DNA from: Hydrangea macrophylla | Taxonomy: Eukaryota > Streptophyta > Magnoliopsida > Cornales > Hydrangeaceae | NCBI GenBank assembly: GCA_033977485.1 | Contig: CM066983.1 | Coordinates: forward strand, 64,652,010-64,716,009 | DNA: 64,000 bases | Direction: 5' to 3' | Part shown: positions 41,088 to 54,740 of the stretch, in pieces | Numbering within the stretch: position 1 is the stretch's first letter | How the letters are laid out: each line of letters starts with the position of its first letter | Notes under the pieces: generated by a model | What the model was told of the DNA's origin: nothing | What the model saw: only the letters and a program-made list of their open reading frames with translations | Database searches by the model: none | Program-made: the position numbers and the translations under genes

Positions 41088-44000
41088 TTGCCTTTAGAGC
41101 CAAATATCTCAAAATATGCCCCGACCCCACCTTTCCCTCAAAGGTTTAAACTAAAGGAGAATAAGGGTAAGACCCTTAAAAATTTTGAAATGCTAAAAGA
41201 GGTCAAGATTAGCATTCCTCTTCTTGACATGATTAAGGACGTTCCCGGTATCACCAAATTCCTAAAAGATATTTGCACAAGAAAATGTAAGTTTAATGTG
41301 CAAAAGCAAGCGTACATGGAAATAGAAGCAACTTCTTGCATCTGTGGCAACATTTCACCGAAATTCAAAGATCCCGGTTGTCCTACCATCTCTTGTGTCA
41401 TAGGGAATTTTAAAATCAAAAAGGCCTTCTTGGATCTAGGTGCTAGTGTCAACCTCATTTAGTTTATCTCAAATTAGGCCTCGGAGAACTTAAGGAGACA
41501 TTAACTGTCTTGCAATTAGCCGATTGCTGTATCAAAGTACCAAAAGTGATAGTTAAGGATGTGTTGTTCCAAGTTGATGCATTCTACTACCCGGTAGATT
41601 TCATCATCATGGACACACAATCGGTTGAGAGTTGGACATCTCCCATTCCTATCATTCTTGTTAGATCATTCCTAGCTACTATCAATGTGCAAATACATTG
41701 TAGGAATGGAACCATGAAATTGGTTTTCGGTAACATGACCGTAGAAGTTAATGTTTACAATCTCATGGAGCAACCCAATTTTGAGGATGATGGTATTTGT
41801 GAGGTTGATCTCATTGACACTCTTACATAGAGTTCTTTAACTTCACTTGTTTTGAGGAACCTCTTAATTCGTGCTCTATTCAAGAAATCACCTCTTATAG
41901 CATTTCGTGACTCGAATATTGTCTACTCGAACTTGCGATAGAGGATGCCTTGGAATCCCATGAATCCAAAGAGGTTGGCTAGGACATCATGTGGTGTTCA
42001 CAATTTGAAAAACTTCCCCCACGTGACTCTATTCTTTTACCGTCAAATCTTGAAGTTCCTAAACTCGAGCTCAAAAAATTTCCGAAAGACCTCAAGTACG
42101 TTTTCTTGGGGGACAAAGAGACCTTTTCAGTGGTAATTTCGTCCCTGCTTTACCCAGATCAAGAAGGGAGTTTGATTGTATTATTGAAAGATCATTGGAG
42201 TGCTTTGGGGTGGACAGTTACTGACCTAAGGGGATAAGTCCAACCATTTGCACTCATAAGATCTATATGAAGGACTATGCCAAGTCCTCCCATCAAATGT
42301 AGAGGCAGTTAAACCTGTACATGAAAGCGGTTGTGCGGGCCGAGGTTAATAAGTTATTGGATGTGGGAATCATCTATCCTATTTTCTATAGTCAATGGGT
42401 AAGTCCTACCCAAGTTTTCCCAATGAAATCTGGGGTGACGCTTGTCAAGAATCCGAAAGGCGAACTTGTTCCAACTCGTGTCCTTACCGGTTGGTGAATA
42501 TGCATTGACTATTGAAAATTGAATGTCGTCACCCGAAAAGACCACTTCCCTCTACCTTTCCTCGATCAAATCTTAGAGAGAGTGGCCTGGTATAAATTCT
42601 ATTGCTTCTTGGATGGTTATTTAGGATGTAACCAAATAGAAATTGTGCTTGAGGATCAAAAGAAAACCACGTTCACGTGTCCTTATGGCACCTTTGCATA
42701 TAGGAAGATGTCCTTTGGACTTTGCAATGCACCGGCAAATTTTCAATGGTGCATGCTTAGCATTTTCACTGACATGTGAAATATGCTTCGAAGTCTTCAT
42801 GGATGACTTTAGCGTATATGGTGATTCTTTTGATGATTGTCTAGGTAACTTGAATAAAAGTCCTAGAGAGGAGCGAGGAGAAATATCTCATCCTCAATTG
42901 GGAGAAATTTCACTTCAAGGTTACAAAGGGGATTGTTCTTGGCCACATTGTCTTGAGTGAAGGAATTCAAGTCAACAACGCCAAAGTCAAGCTCATCTCT
43001 GACTTATCCCCTCCCATATGTTTGAAATATGTTAGATCTTTCCTCAACCATGCCGGTTTCTAAAGAAGGTTCATCAAAGATTTCAGTGCAATTTCACGCC
43101 CTATGTGTAATTTGCTCGGGAAAGGTGTTCCCTTTGAATGGACCGAGGCATGTCAAGAAGCATTTGACAAGTTAAAAACTTTTCTTACGATCGCCCCTAT
43201 AATACAATCCCCCAATTAGTCCCTCCCATTCGAGCTTACATATGATGCTAGCGATTGTGTCGTGGGAGCAGCTTTGGGGCAACGAAAGGATAAGCAACCA
43301 CATATCATTTACTACGCAAGTAGGGCTCTCGATAGCGCCCAAGTGAAGTATTTTACAACCGAAAAAGAACTACTTGCCATAGTCTTCATCCTTGATAAGT
43401 ATCGTTAGTACTTGGTTAGATAAAAAATCATTTGATTTACCGATCACGCAGCTCTAAAGTACATTTTCCACAAGAAGGATGCAAAGGCCCTTTTGATTCA
43501 ATGGATCCTCCTTCTCTAAGAATTCGATTTGTCTATCAAGGACAAAAAGAGTGTGGAAAATGTGGTTGCAGATCACCTATCTCATTTGATGATGAGTTTT
43601 GAGGTTGCGGATCCTACTCTAATTAGGGACATGTTCCCCGATGAACACTTGTTCACTATCTACGCTTTGCCCTGGTATGCCGACTTGGCAAATTTCTTAG
43701 TTACGGGAGTCATTCCTTCACATTGGATTCCTAAAGATAGGCATAAATTCGAGGTTGAGGTATGGTCGTTCTTCTTTGATAACCCTTAAATGTTCAAATA
43801 TTGTGCCAATCAAATCATCCATTATTGTGTTCCCAACGATGAAATCCAAAGTGTACTCCCTTTTTTCCACGACCAAGCGTGTGGTGGGTATTTCTTGTCT
43901 CAAAAGACTTCGGCCAAAATCCTCCAAAGTGGATCATATTGGCCCACTCTTTTCAAATATGCCAACAACTATTGCAAGGCATGTCATAGATGCCAAATGT

Positions 44001-44940
44001 TTGGTGGTGTCACGAGGAAAAACATGATGCACTTGAACTGAATACTTATAATCGAAGTCTTTGATTGTTGGGGAATCGATTTCATGGGCTCATTCCCTAT
44101 CTCGTTTGGACATGAGTACATCCTTGTAGCAGTTGATTATGTTTCTAAGTGGGTCGAGGCAATTACGAGTAAGCATAATGACCACAAAACTATGTTAAAA
44201 TTCCTTAAAGAGAACATCTTATCTCGATTCGAAATTCCAAAGGCCATAATAAGTGACCAAGGAGTGCATTTTTGCAATCATCCTTTTGAACTTCTCATGG
44301 AAAAATATGGCATTACTCATAAGACCTCGACCACATACCATCCGCAAACTAACGGCCAAGCAAAATTAGCCAATAGGAAGATTAAATGAATCTTGGAAAA
44401 GGCAGTGAACCAGCCAAGAAAAGATTGGTCCTTGAGGCTAACCGACGCACTTTTTGTGTATCAAACAGCCTATAAGACCATTTAGTTTACAGAAAGGCGT
44501 CTCACTTGCTGGTTAAACTTGAACATTAGGCATTTTGGGCCATAAAGAAGCTCAATTTTGACATAGATAAGGGTTGTGCTAAAAGAAAGCTTCAAATCTC
44601 AGAGCTTGAAGAAATCCAGAATGATGGATGAAAGATCAAAGATCTAAAAAGTACGTACCAAAGCGTTTCATGACAAATGCATAGTGCGCAAGCACTTTGA
44701 ACCTGAACAAAAGGTGCTTTTGTATGATTCTCGTCTACATTTATTTTCAAGAAAGTTAAAATCTAGGTAGATCGGCCCTTTTATTTCAGAAAGGTCTACC
44801 CTCACGGTGCTATTGAAATTTTTGACCCAAAGAAGGGTAATGTGTTCAAAGTGAACGGACAAAGACTCAAGTCATTCTTGGAAGGTTTTAACTCCACGTT
44901 GGAGTCGATTTTGTTGGAAGATCCTGTTTACGGGGTCGAA
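41088..44940 (+). pseudogene. Athila pol, copy A (protease to integrase)
   Basis: Protease region: IKKAFLDLGASVNLI at about 41420-41460, where DLGA replaces DTGA/DSGA-like active-site spacing, then IPIILVRSFLATINVQI. RT: DHFPLPFLDQILERV and CPYGTFAYRKMSFGLCNAPANFQ (42535-42750), catalytic FMDDFSVYG near 42800. RNase H: ITYDASDCVVGAALGQ-like (43230) and FTDHAALKYIFHKKDAKALL (43437-43500). Integrase: zinc-finger half CKACHRCQMFGG (43975) and core [39 protein letters not shown] (44120-44385). Nonsense codons include 42495, 43071, 43217 and 43787, plus frameshifts. Confidence 0.85.
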
Positions 44941-44954
44941 TAGGCTTGTATGAC

Positions 44955-46989
44955 TGTGGATATCGGATTTTTCCTACCCACAGCCTTTTTATTTAAAACA
45001 TTTTCAAATCCAAATTCAAAAACACGAGTTGCCACTTAATTTTTAAAAGGAAAATTAAGAAATCATTTTAAAGCAAACTGATCTTTTTGGAAACCAGAGA
45101 TTAATTAGGTCCGGGGATTATGGATGAGAGAGGAAGGAGCCCGATGGACTAAAACACCCTCTCTCATCCTATCTCGCGATAGGCCTCTACTCAACATCCT
45201 TTTAATTAAATTGCTAATCTAAATGTGCCCTCGACTAATACATATGTATACATATACATTACAAAAGCATATCTAAAAGGGTGTAAGATTGCAAATGAGA
45301 AAATATCACTCAAAATTATATATTTTAATTAGCAAACAATATGATGTGCATTTAAGAAACTAGAAATCTTACTTGGGGTCCAGCTGCGATATTGAAATGT
45401 GCAATGCATACAAAAATAGAAAATCCTAATATAAGGGTCTCTAATCACATATATACACATAAGGTAATACCTAATTCTAAGGTGTCGCACATGAGGTCGA
45501 AAAATCAATAAAATTAAGAAATTGAATAAGCTAAAGAGGGGGTTTGAGAAATCATATCTTAATAGCGCTACAAAACAAAGGTTAGTCTACATGCTTCAAA
45601 CGAGATATCAAGTAATTAATCCTAAGCTTCTAGCTTAAATATATCAAGTATGAAAGAATTGACATAATTATGAATTCTTAGTACAAAGTGGACTTCAATT
45701 ACAAGTGTAAATCTATATGGGTGAATACATGAAAATGAACAAGAGTAAGCTATGAAGTTATTCATTGATTTGGATCTTTTAACCTCTGAATTTAAGTTTA
45801 ACTAGTCATTATTAAAGCATGGTTTAAACCCTAGAACATAGAAAGGTCATTTGAACTATTATTTACAAAATTCACCAAATCTGTACAAAAAATCTAAAAA
45901 TTATAGAGAGCAAATCAAAACTTCAAAAATTGGAAAAGCATAGTTCTCATGGTCTGATGTCAATGAATTTTGGATACAAGTTGCCTGTGTAAGTCTAGTT
46001 TTCAACCCAAAAAGAAAAATCAAAGATCGACGGTTCCATCTTTGGAAATTAGACAAACACTAGGCTTCACTCAAAAATTTGCAACTCTCTGTCTAAAGAT
46101 CTTGTATGATTTTTAAAAAATAGTAAAAAAATCAGAAATGCTTTGATCTTTTTAGGATATCTCCTAACACATTAAACTACCCAGAAAAAAGTATTTGGGG
46201 CCAAGAATACTTGATTAAAGCTCTGATTCATTCATTTCAAGAAGGTGTTGCTGTTCTGAAACTCTGGACAGATTGTTATTACTTCAAAAAACCCAAAACC
46301 AAACCACTTTAAACATGAAATCTCATTAAAACAAAAATCACTGTGGTAAAACTTTATGTTATTGATAATCTCCAGTTGGTTTCATTTGATTCCAACGGTT
46401 CGTTATTTAACTAAAAATCTTTGATCAAAAATGGTTAATGAACTCACTACACCTTTTGTCAAATATACCTTTCACTTGTTAACATTGGCTATCAAGCCAT
46501 TGAGTTTGGCTTAGCTTAAATTAATTTTCCTCCTACTTAGTAGTCCTTGGAAACTAATGACACTTGCGTTTATAGACCTCAATGAAGTATGAAGGAACTT
46601 CATGAAACCTCAAAATAATGAACTTAAAGCATGATGGTAAGTTTAGATTCATTGCCCAAACATATAAATATCAACCTTAGCCCTCTCATGAAGCATGAGT
46701 TCACAAGAAGATTAAAGATTTCAAGTCTAAGGGGCTCAAGAAAGACATGGAAAGTCTTATGAGTCCTAAGAGATGATTATAATCAAAGAAAAGAAAAGAA
46801 AAAGAAAAGGGAACCAAGACTCAAGTAATATCTAGATTAACTTACTGATTTATTCAACCTTAAACCTAAGGCTATTTTGGTCCAAATCAAGAAATAGAAG
46901 TTCAATCACAACACTGATATGTGCAAAGAACCCTAAAGAGTCCTATATATTGTGATTGAACTTAGAATTAGAGACTAATTACATAGAGG
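44955..46989 (-). repeat. partial Tat LTR, copy A (R-U5 side only)
   Basis: Matches 51468-53506 of the complete LTR to the right. In element orientation it keeps the 3' part and lacks the promoter side, because the duplication breakpoint falls at the equivalent of 53506. Confidence 0.82.
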
Positions 46990-47081
46990 GAGTCCGATTC
47001 CTGTTCTGTTTCTTTCGATAACTTTATTTAGACGTGTGGGAGATGCGAGTTAAGTTTCATGGTTATCGGATCGGCAGTTTG
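46990..47081. other. filler DNA at the duplication junction
   Basis: 92 bp (GAGTCCGATTCC ... CGGCAGTTTG) found in neither unit and nowhere else that I noticed in the window. Confidence 0.6.
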
Positions 47082-50000
47082 CATACAATCCGGGATGGAA
47101 AAATCAAAATCAAAATCAAAATCCAAATCCACCTCATCAAGGGTGTAGGAGTGAGCCCAATCATGGACCACCACAACACTCACCTCCACAACACTTTCAA
47201 AATAATTTTGTACCTCATTAACCACCTTCACCCCTCCTTTTCCTCATGTGCCTCCACATAAGAAGCCCCTTGAGGACCAAATGGAATTGCTCATGCAAAG
47301 GGAAGGTTAACAAGCTCAAAAGCATGATTAAATCTCCATGTAAATGCTTCAATTTATAAATGAAATGCGCAACTCTTTTAGCCAATTGGCTGGCTCTCAA
47401 CAAGTGATTGAGAAGAAAAAGTTTCCGGCCTAATCAATTCAAAATCCAAAGGTCAAATGGCTATTGGAGTCTCCGTGCCAAACGATTCCACCACCGAATA
47501 TGTCGAAGCCATCACAACTCTAAGGAGTGGGAAAGTTATCGATAACAAAGTCCGTGAGGTTCTCGAAGAACCTACGAAAAATCCAAAAGACAACTTAACG
47601 ATGAGCATAAATAGGTAAAGAGGCCGAAGCTCAATGATGTCGAAACAACCAACCCATTGGTTATTGAGAATGAGACATCCATCTCCCAGGCAAGCTTGCC
47701 TTTAGAGCCGAGTATCTCAAAATATGTCTTGACCCCACCTTTCCCTCAAAGGTTGAATCTAAAGGAGAATAAGGGCAAGACCCTTGAAAATTTTGAAATG
47801 CTAAAAGAGGTCAAGATTAACATTCCTCTTCTTGACATGATTAAGGACGTTCCCGGTATCGTCAAATTCCTAAAAGATATTTACACAAGAAAACGTAACT
47901 TTAATGTACAAAAGCAAGCCTACAATGAAATACAAGCAACTTCTTGCATCTGTGACAACATTTCACCAAAATTCAAAGATCCCGGTTATCCTATCGTCTC
48001 TTGAGTCATAGGGAATTTCAAAATCAAAAAGGCCTTCTTGGATCTAGGTGATAATGTCAACCTCCTACCCTATTCGGTTTATCTCAAATTAGGCCTCGAT
48101 GAACTTAAGGAGACACGAATTGTCTTGCAATTAGCCGATTGCTCTTTCAAAGTACCAAAAGGGATAGTTGAGGATGTGTTGTTCCAAGTTGATGCATTCT
48201 ACTACCTGGCAGATTTTATCATTATGGACACACAATCGGTTGAGAGTGGGACATCTCCCATTCCTATCATTCTTGGTAGATCAGTCCTACCTACTATCAA
48301 TGCGCAAATACATTGTAGGAATGGAACCATGAAATTGGTTTTCGGTAACATGATCGCAGAAGTTAATGTTTACAATCTTATAGAACAACCCAATTTTGAG
48401 GATGATGGTATTTGTGAGGTTGATCTCATTAATACTCTTACATAGACTTCTTTGACTTCACTTGTTTTGAGGAACCTCTCGATTCATGTTCTATTCAAGA
48501 AATACCCTCCAATAGCATTTCGTTGCTTGAATATTCTCTACTCAAACTTACGATAGAGGATGCCACGGAATTCCATGAATCTAAAGAGGTTGGCTAGGAC
48601 ATCATGTGGTGTTCACAATTTAAAAAACATCCCCCACTTGACTTTATTCTTTTACCATCAAGTCTTGAAGTCCCCAAACTCGAGCTCAAACAATTGCCAA
48701 AAGACCTCAAGTACGTTTTCTTAGGGGACAAAGGGACCTTTTTGGTGGTAATTTTGTCCCTACTTTACCCAGATCAAGAAGGGAGTTTGATTACATTATT
48801 GAAAGATCACTAGAGTGCTTTGGGGTGGACAATTACTGACCTAAGGGGATAAGTCCAACCATTTGCACTCATAAGATCTATATGGAGGACTATGCCAAGT
48901 CCTCCCATCAAATGTAGAGGCAGTTAAACCTATACATGAAAGAGGTTGTGTGGGTCGAGGTTATTAAGGTGTTGGACATGGGAATCATCTATTCCATTTT
49001 CGATAGTCAATGGGTATGTCCTACCCAAGTTGTCCCAAAGAAATCCGGGGTGATGGTTGTCAAGAATTTGAAAGGCGAACTCGTTCTAACTCGTGTTCCT
49101 ATAGGTTGGTGAGTATGCATTGACTATCAAAAATTCAATGTCGTCACCCAAAAAGACCACTTTTCTCTACCTTTCCTAGATCAAATCTTAGAGAAAGTGT
49201 CCGGGTATAAATTCTATTGCTTCTTGGATGGTTATTTAGGATATAACCAAATGGCAATTATGCTTGAGGATAAAAAAAAACCATGTTCACGTGTCCTTAT
49301 GGCACCTTTGCATATAGGAAGATGTCCTTTGGACTTTGCAATGCACCGGCGACTTTTCAACAGTGCATGCTTAGCATTTTCAGTGACATGGTGGAATATG
49401 CTTAGAAATCTTCATTGATGACTTTAGCATATTTGGTGATTCTTTTGATGATTGTCTAGGCAACTTGAATAAAGTCCTAGAGAGGTGCGAGGAGAAATAT
49501 CTCATCCTTAATTGGGAGAAATGTCACTTTATGGTTACAAAGGGGATTGTTCTTGGCCACATTGTCTTGAGTGAAGGAATCAAGTCAATAAGGCCAAAGT
49601 CAAGCTCATCTCTGACTTATCCCCTCCCATATGCTTGAAAGATGTTAGATCTTTCTTCAGCCATGCTGGTTTCTAAAGAAGGTTCATCAAAGATTTCAGT
49701 ACAATTTCACGCCCTATGTGTAATTTGCTCGGGAAAGATGTTCCCTTTGAATGGACCGAGGCATGTCAAGAAGCATTTGACAAGTTAAAAACTTTTCTTA
49801 TGACTGCCCCTATAATACAATCCCCCAATTAGTCCCTCCCATTCGAGCTTATATATGATGCTAGTGATTATGTCGTGGGAGCAACTCTAGGGCAACGGAA
49901 GAATTAACAACCACATGTCATTTACTACGCAAGTAGGGCTCTCGATAGTGCCCAAGTGAAGTATTCTATTACCGAAAAAGAGCTACTTTCCATAGTCTTC

Positions 50001-51467
50001 GCCCTTGATAAGTTTCATCAATACCTGGTTAGATCAGAAATAATGTGCTTTACTGATCACGCGGCTCTAAAGTACATTTTTCACAAGAAGGATGCTAAGG
50101 CCCTTTTGATTCAATGGATCCTCATTCTCCAAGAATTCGATTTGTCTATCAAGGACAAAAAGGGTGTCAAAAATGTGGTTGCAGATCACCTATCTCATTT
50201 GATGGTGAGTTTTGAGGTTGCGGATCCTACTCCGATTAGGGACATGTTCCCCGATGAACACTTGTTCACTATCTACGCTTTGCCATGGTACGCCGAATTG
50301 GAAAATTTCTTAGTTACGGGAACCGTTCCTTCACATTGGACTCCCCAAGATAGGCATAAATTTGAAGTTAAGGTATGGTTGTTCTTCTTTGATGACCCTT
50401 AAATGTTCAAATATTGTGCCGATCAAATCATCCGCCGTTGTGTTCCCAACGATGAAATCCAAAGTGTACTCCCTGTTTGCCACGGCCAAGTGTGTGGTGG
50501 GTATTTCTCTTCTCAATTGGCCCACTCTTTTTAAAGATGCCCACAACTATTGCAAGGCATGTCATAAATGCCAATTGCTTGGTGGTGTCACAAGGAAAAA
50601 CATGATGCCCTTGAACCCAATACTTATAATCGAAGTCTTTGATTGTTGGGGAATCGATTTCATGGGTGCATTCCCTATCTCGTTTGGGCATAAGTAGATC
50701 CTTGTAGCAGTTGATTACATTTCTATGTGGGTCGAGGCAATTGCGAGTAAGTGCAATGACCACAAAACTATGTTAAAATTCCTTAAAGAGAACACCTTAT
50801 CTCGATTCAAAATTCCAAAGGCTATAATAAGTGACCAAGGAGTGTATTTTTTGCAATCATCCTTTTGAACTTCTCATGGAAAAACTAACGGCCAAACAAA
50901 TTTGGCCAATAGGGAGATTAAATGAATCTTGGAAAAGGCAGTGAACCAGACAAGAAAAGATTGGTCTTGGTGCTAACCGATGCACTTTTTGCATATCAGA
51001 CGCCCTATAATACCAATCTTGGAATGTCTCCCTACCATTTAGTTTACAGAAAGGTGTGTCACTTGCTGGTTGAACTTGAACACTGGGCATTTCATAAAAA
51101 ACCTCAATTTTGACATGGATAAAGGTGGTGCTAAAAGAAAGTTCCAAATCTCTGAGTTTGAAAAATCCAGAATGATGTATGAAAGATCAAAGATCTACAA
51201 AGCACGTACCAAAGTGTTTCATGAAAGGTACTTTGTATGATTCTCGTCTACACTTATTTTCGGGAAAGTTAAAAGCTACGTAGATCGGCCTTTTTATTTC
51301 AAAAAGGTCTACCCTCATGGTGCTATTGAAATTCTTGACCCAAAGAAGGTTAATGTGTTCAAAGTGAACGGCCAAAGAATTAAGCCGTTCTTGGAAGGTT
51401 TTGACTCCACGTTGGAGTCAATTCCGTTGGAAGATCCCGTTTATGGGGTCGAATAGGCTTGTATGAC
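47082..51467 (+). pseudogene. Athila gag C-part and pol, copy B
   Basis: Collinear with copy A from the Pro/Gln-rich end of gag to the end of integrase. Protease region: FLDLGDNVNLLPYSVYLKLGLDELKE and IPIILGRSVLPTINAQI (48038-48310). RT: YKFYCFLDGYLGYNQM, FGLCNAPATFQ and FIDDFSIFG near 49410. RNase H: ITEKELLSIVFALDKFHQYL and FTDHAALKYIFHKKDAKALL (49965-50110). Integrase: CKACHKCQLLGG (50553) and GIDFMGAFPISFGHK (50650-50695). It shares nonsense codons with copy A at 47612, 49110, 49674, 49830 and 50400. Its private lesions include an internal deletion in the integrase core at about 50885 (the HPQTNG stretch is mostly gone). Confidence 0.85.
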
Positions 51468-54273
51468 TGTGGATTTCGCATTTTTCCTACCCACAACTTT
51501 TTTTTATTTAAAACATTTTCAACTTCAAATTCAAAAACACGAGTCGCCACTTAATTTTTAAAAGGAAAATTAAGAAACCATTTTAAAGCAATCTGATCTT
51601 TTTGGAAACCAGAGATTAACTAGGTCTGGGGACTATGGAATGAGAGAGGAAGGAGCTCGATGGACTAAAACACCCTCTCTCATCCTATCTCGCGATAGGC
51701 CTCTACTCAATATCCTTTTAATTAAATTACTAATCTAAATATGCCCTCAACTAATACATATGTATACATATACATTACAAAAGCATGTCTAAAAGGGTGT
51801 AAGATTGTAAATGAGAAAATATCACTCAAAACCATATATTTCAATTAGCAAACAGTATGATGTGCATTTAAGAAACTAGAGAGCTTTCCTGGGGTCCAGC
51901 TACGATATTGAAACATGTAATGCATACAAAAATAGGAAATCCTAATAAAAGGGTCTCTAATCACATATATACACATAAGGTAATACCTAATTCTACGGTG
52001 TCGCACATGAGGTCGAAAAATCAATAAAATTAAGAAATTGAATAAGCTAAAGAGGGGGTTTGAGAAATCATACCTTAGTAGTGCTACAAAACAAAGGGTT
52101 AGTCCACATGCTTCAAACAAGATATCAAATAATTAATCCTAAACTTCTAGCTTAAATACATCAAGTATGAAAGAATTGGCATAATTATGAATTCTTAGTA
52201 CAAAGTGGACTCCAATTACAAGTATAAATCTATATGGGTGAATACATGAAAATGAACAAGAGTATGCTACGAACTTATTCATTGATTTGGATCGTTTAAC
52301 CTTTGAATTCAAGTTTAACTAATCATTATTAAAGCATGGTTTAAACCCTAGAACATAGAAAGGTCATTTGAACTATTATTTACAATGTTTACCAAATCTG
52401 TCCAAAAATTCAAAAAATTACAGAGAGGAAATCAAAACTTCAAAATTGGAAAAGCATAGTTCTCATGGTTTGATGTCAATGAATTTTGTATACAAGATGC
52501 TTCCGTAAGTCTTGTTTCCAACCTAGAAAGAAAAATCAAAGATCAATGGTTCAATCTTTGGAAATTAGATAAACACTAGGCTTCACTCAGAAATTTGCAA
52601 CTCTCTGTCTAGAGATCTTGTACGATTTTTAAAAAATAGTAGAAAAATAGAAATGCTTTGATCATTTTAGGGTATCTCCTAACACATTAAACTATCCAAA
52701 AAAAAATAATTTAGGGCCAAGAATACTTGATTAAAGCTCTAATTTATTCATTTCAAGAAGGTGTTGGTATTCTGAAACTCTGGACAGATTGTTATTACTT
52801 TACAAAGCCCAAAACCAAACCTCTTTAAACATGAAATCTCATTTAAACAAAAATTACAGTTGTAAAAGTTTGTGTTATTGATAAGCTCTAGTTGGTTTCA
52901 TTTGATTCCAACGGCTCGTTATTTAACTAAAAATCTTTGATCAAAAATGCTTAATGAACTCACTGCACCTTTTGTCAAATATACCTTTCACTTGTTAACA
53001 TTGGCTATTAAGCCATTGAGTTTGGCTTAGCCTAAATTATTTTTCCTCCCACTTGGTGGTCATTGGAGAATAATTAAACTTGTATTTGTTGATCTCAATG
53101 AAGTATGAAGGAACTTCATGAAACCTAACAATAATGAACTTAAACCATGATGGTAGGTCTAGATTCATTGACAAAACATACAAATATCAACCTTAGCCCT
53201 CTCATGAAGCATGAGTTCACAAGAAGATTAAGGGATGTCAAGTCTAAGGGGCTCAAGAAAGACATAGAAAGTCTTATGAGTCCTAAGAGATGATTATAAT
53301 CGAAGAAAAGAAAAGAAAAAGAAAAGGGAACCAAGACTCAAGTAATATCTAGATTAACTTCATGATTTATTCAACCTTAAACCTAAGGCTATTTTGATCC
53401 AAATCTAGAAATAGAAGTCCAATCACAACATTGATATGTGCAAAGAACCCTAAAGAGTCCCATATATTGTGATTGAACTTAGAATTAGAGACTAATTACT
53501 TAGAGGTTACCTCCAAGTATCCTCAACTTCTTAATTGTTTTAGGATTTTCCCAAGCTAATCATGCTCCCCTCCTAGCTCTTCTTTACAAAAGACTTGCTC
53601 TTAATTGTGTTTAGAGAATTTAAAGAGGTTGAAAACAAAGGAATTTAGAAATCTAAGCCAAGATACTAACCAACTCAAGATACTTTGTATCCCCTATATA
53701 TAGGCAATTTTTAAAGGGGTATTTTAGTATTTTCACAGTAAAAACCCTAATTTTGGACGTCCTTTTGAAGGTACAATTGTACTATTGCAAAGCTGGCAGA
53801 CACAAAAATGCGGCATTCGGTGGAGATGGAAGTGACACTCAATGAATGCCGGAGCGGCACTCACTGACAACCGTTGCGACATTCAATGAATGCTGGTCCG
53901 ACACTCAATGAATGCTGCAGACATCTACAAAGACTGCCATTTTTTTTTTTGGAATTTTGATTTTCGTGGCATTTGATGGATTTTTGCCGCTCTCACTGAC
54001 TGTTGTTGCGGCACTTATCAACTCCCGTGCGTTAATCAGGGAGTACCGCAGCATCAACCGAGAGTGTTGTAGATATAAGCCATGTGCCGTTTTTCCTCTT
54101 TTTTCCTTTTTTTTCTCTTTTCTTCTTTTGTCTCTTTTGTTTGAATTGAAGAGGCTTTTGAAGAGCTTGGATCACCTTTTGGAAGTCCTAGATAAGTCAA
54201 ACATTGTGATCATCAGATCTTAGAGGTAACACTCCCCTTAATCCAACGTCTGGTCAAAATCAGGGTGTCTACA
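51468..54273 (-). repeat. 3' LTR of the Tat element (2806 bp)
   Basis: On the minus strand it begins TGTAGACACCCTGATTTTGA (54273) and ends GAAATCCACA (51468). A TATATATAG box (minus) lies at about 53693-53703. The segment 53800-54060, upstream of that box, holds repeats of CGGCACTCA and CAATGAATGC words. The interior AGTCGCCACTTAATTTTTA and CTCTCTCATCCTATCTCGCG are conserved with copy A. Confidence 0.82.
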
Positions 54274-54290
54274 GTTTGCCCCTCTTCGAT
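54274..54290 (-). promoter_or_regulatory. polypurine tract of the Tat element
   Basis: On the minus strand GAAGAGGGGCAAAC directly precedes the LTR start TGTAGACACC. Confidence 0.8.
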
Positions 54291-54740
54291 AGAGCTTGTG
54301 AAGCAATGCGTTTTACAAGTGAATGTCGAAGACTGTGTGAAGACAAGCCTTTGATCAAACTGTCCGATTTAGTTAAAACAAAATGCGTTGCAAAAGAAAA
54401 TGGGAGTGCGGCAATGGTTCATGCTGGTCGTACTCAATGATGAGCTGCCTGCGTATCCACTCAGGAATCAGACCGAGACATAGTTCGGGTAAGGGCAAAC
54501 ACACACAAGCCAAGTAGTCACACGGATGAATGCACCTATCTTTTCGTGATGCACATGTTATGCAACGATGACTGTTAATGCAACTTCGTGCTCTATGATT
54601 GATGTGACTCTAAAATGTGCAATCCTGACTTTTTTTTAGACATAATCCATGCCTTATGCTACTCAATGCTCATGTTAATTCTCTTCAAAATATGTGGCCG
54701 TCTAGGTGGCGCTTCGCGACTTAGGCCCCGGCGTCAAGGC
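54291..54740. other. Tat untranslated region beside the 3' LTR
   Basis: No ORF. Contains GCCTGCGTATCCACTCAGGA followed by ATCAG and ATAGTTCG (54448-54496), a motif that recurs at 60040-60095 and 60150-60195. Confidence 0.6.

Larger units (their letters stand above)
37900..44954 (+). mobile_element. Athila-type Ty3/gypsy element, copy A (dead)
   Basis: LTR, primer-binding site, gag, protease, RT, RNase H and integrase follow in order. The element ends where a Tat LTR begins at 44955. The part from 40460 onward is the left unit of the tandem duplication. The env-like region and 3' LTR of this Athila copy are not seen; they should lie beyond the right edge, past the Tat insertion. Confidence 0.82.
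40460..53506 (+). repeat. 6.5-kb tandem duplication (units 40460-46989 and 47082-53506)
   Basis: Both units run from the same point in Athila gag (CATACAATC) through pol, across the same Athila/Tat-LTR junction, to the same point in the LTR (ACTAATTAC..TAGAGG). A hand comparison of about 185 bases at 44940 and 51453 gave 12 substitutions and 2 single-base indels. A 92-bp filler (46990-47081) separates the units. Confidence 0.9.
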
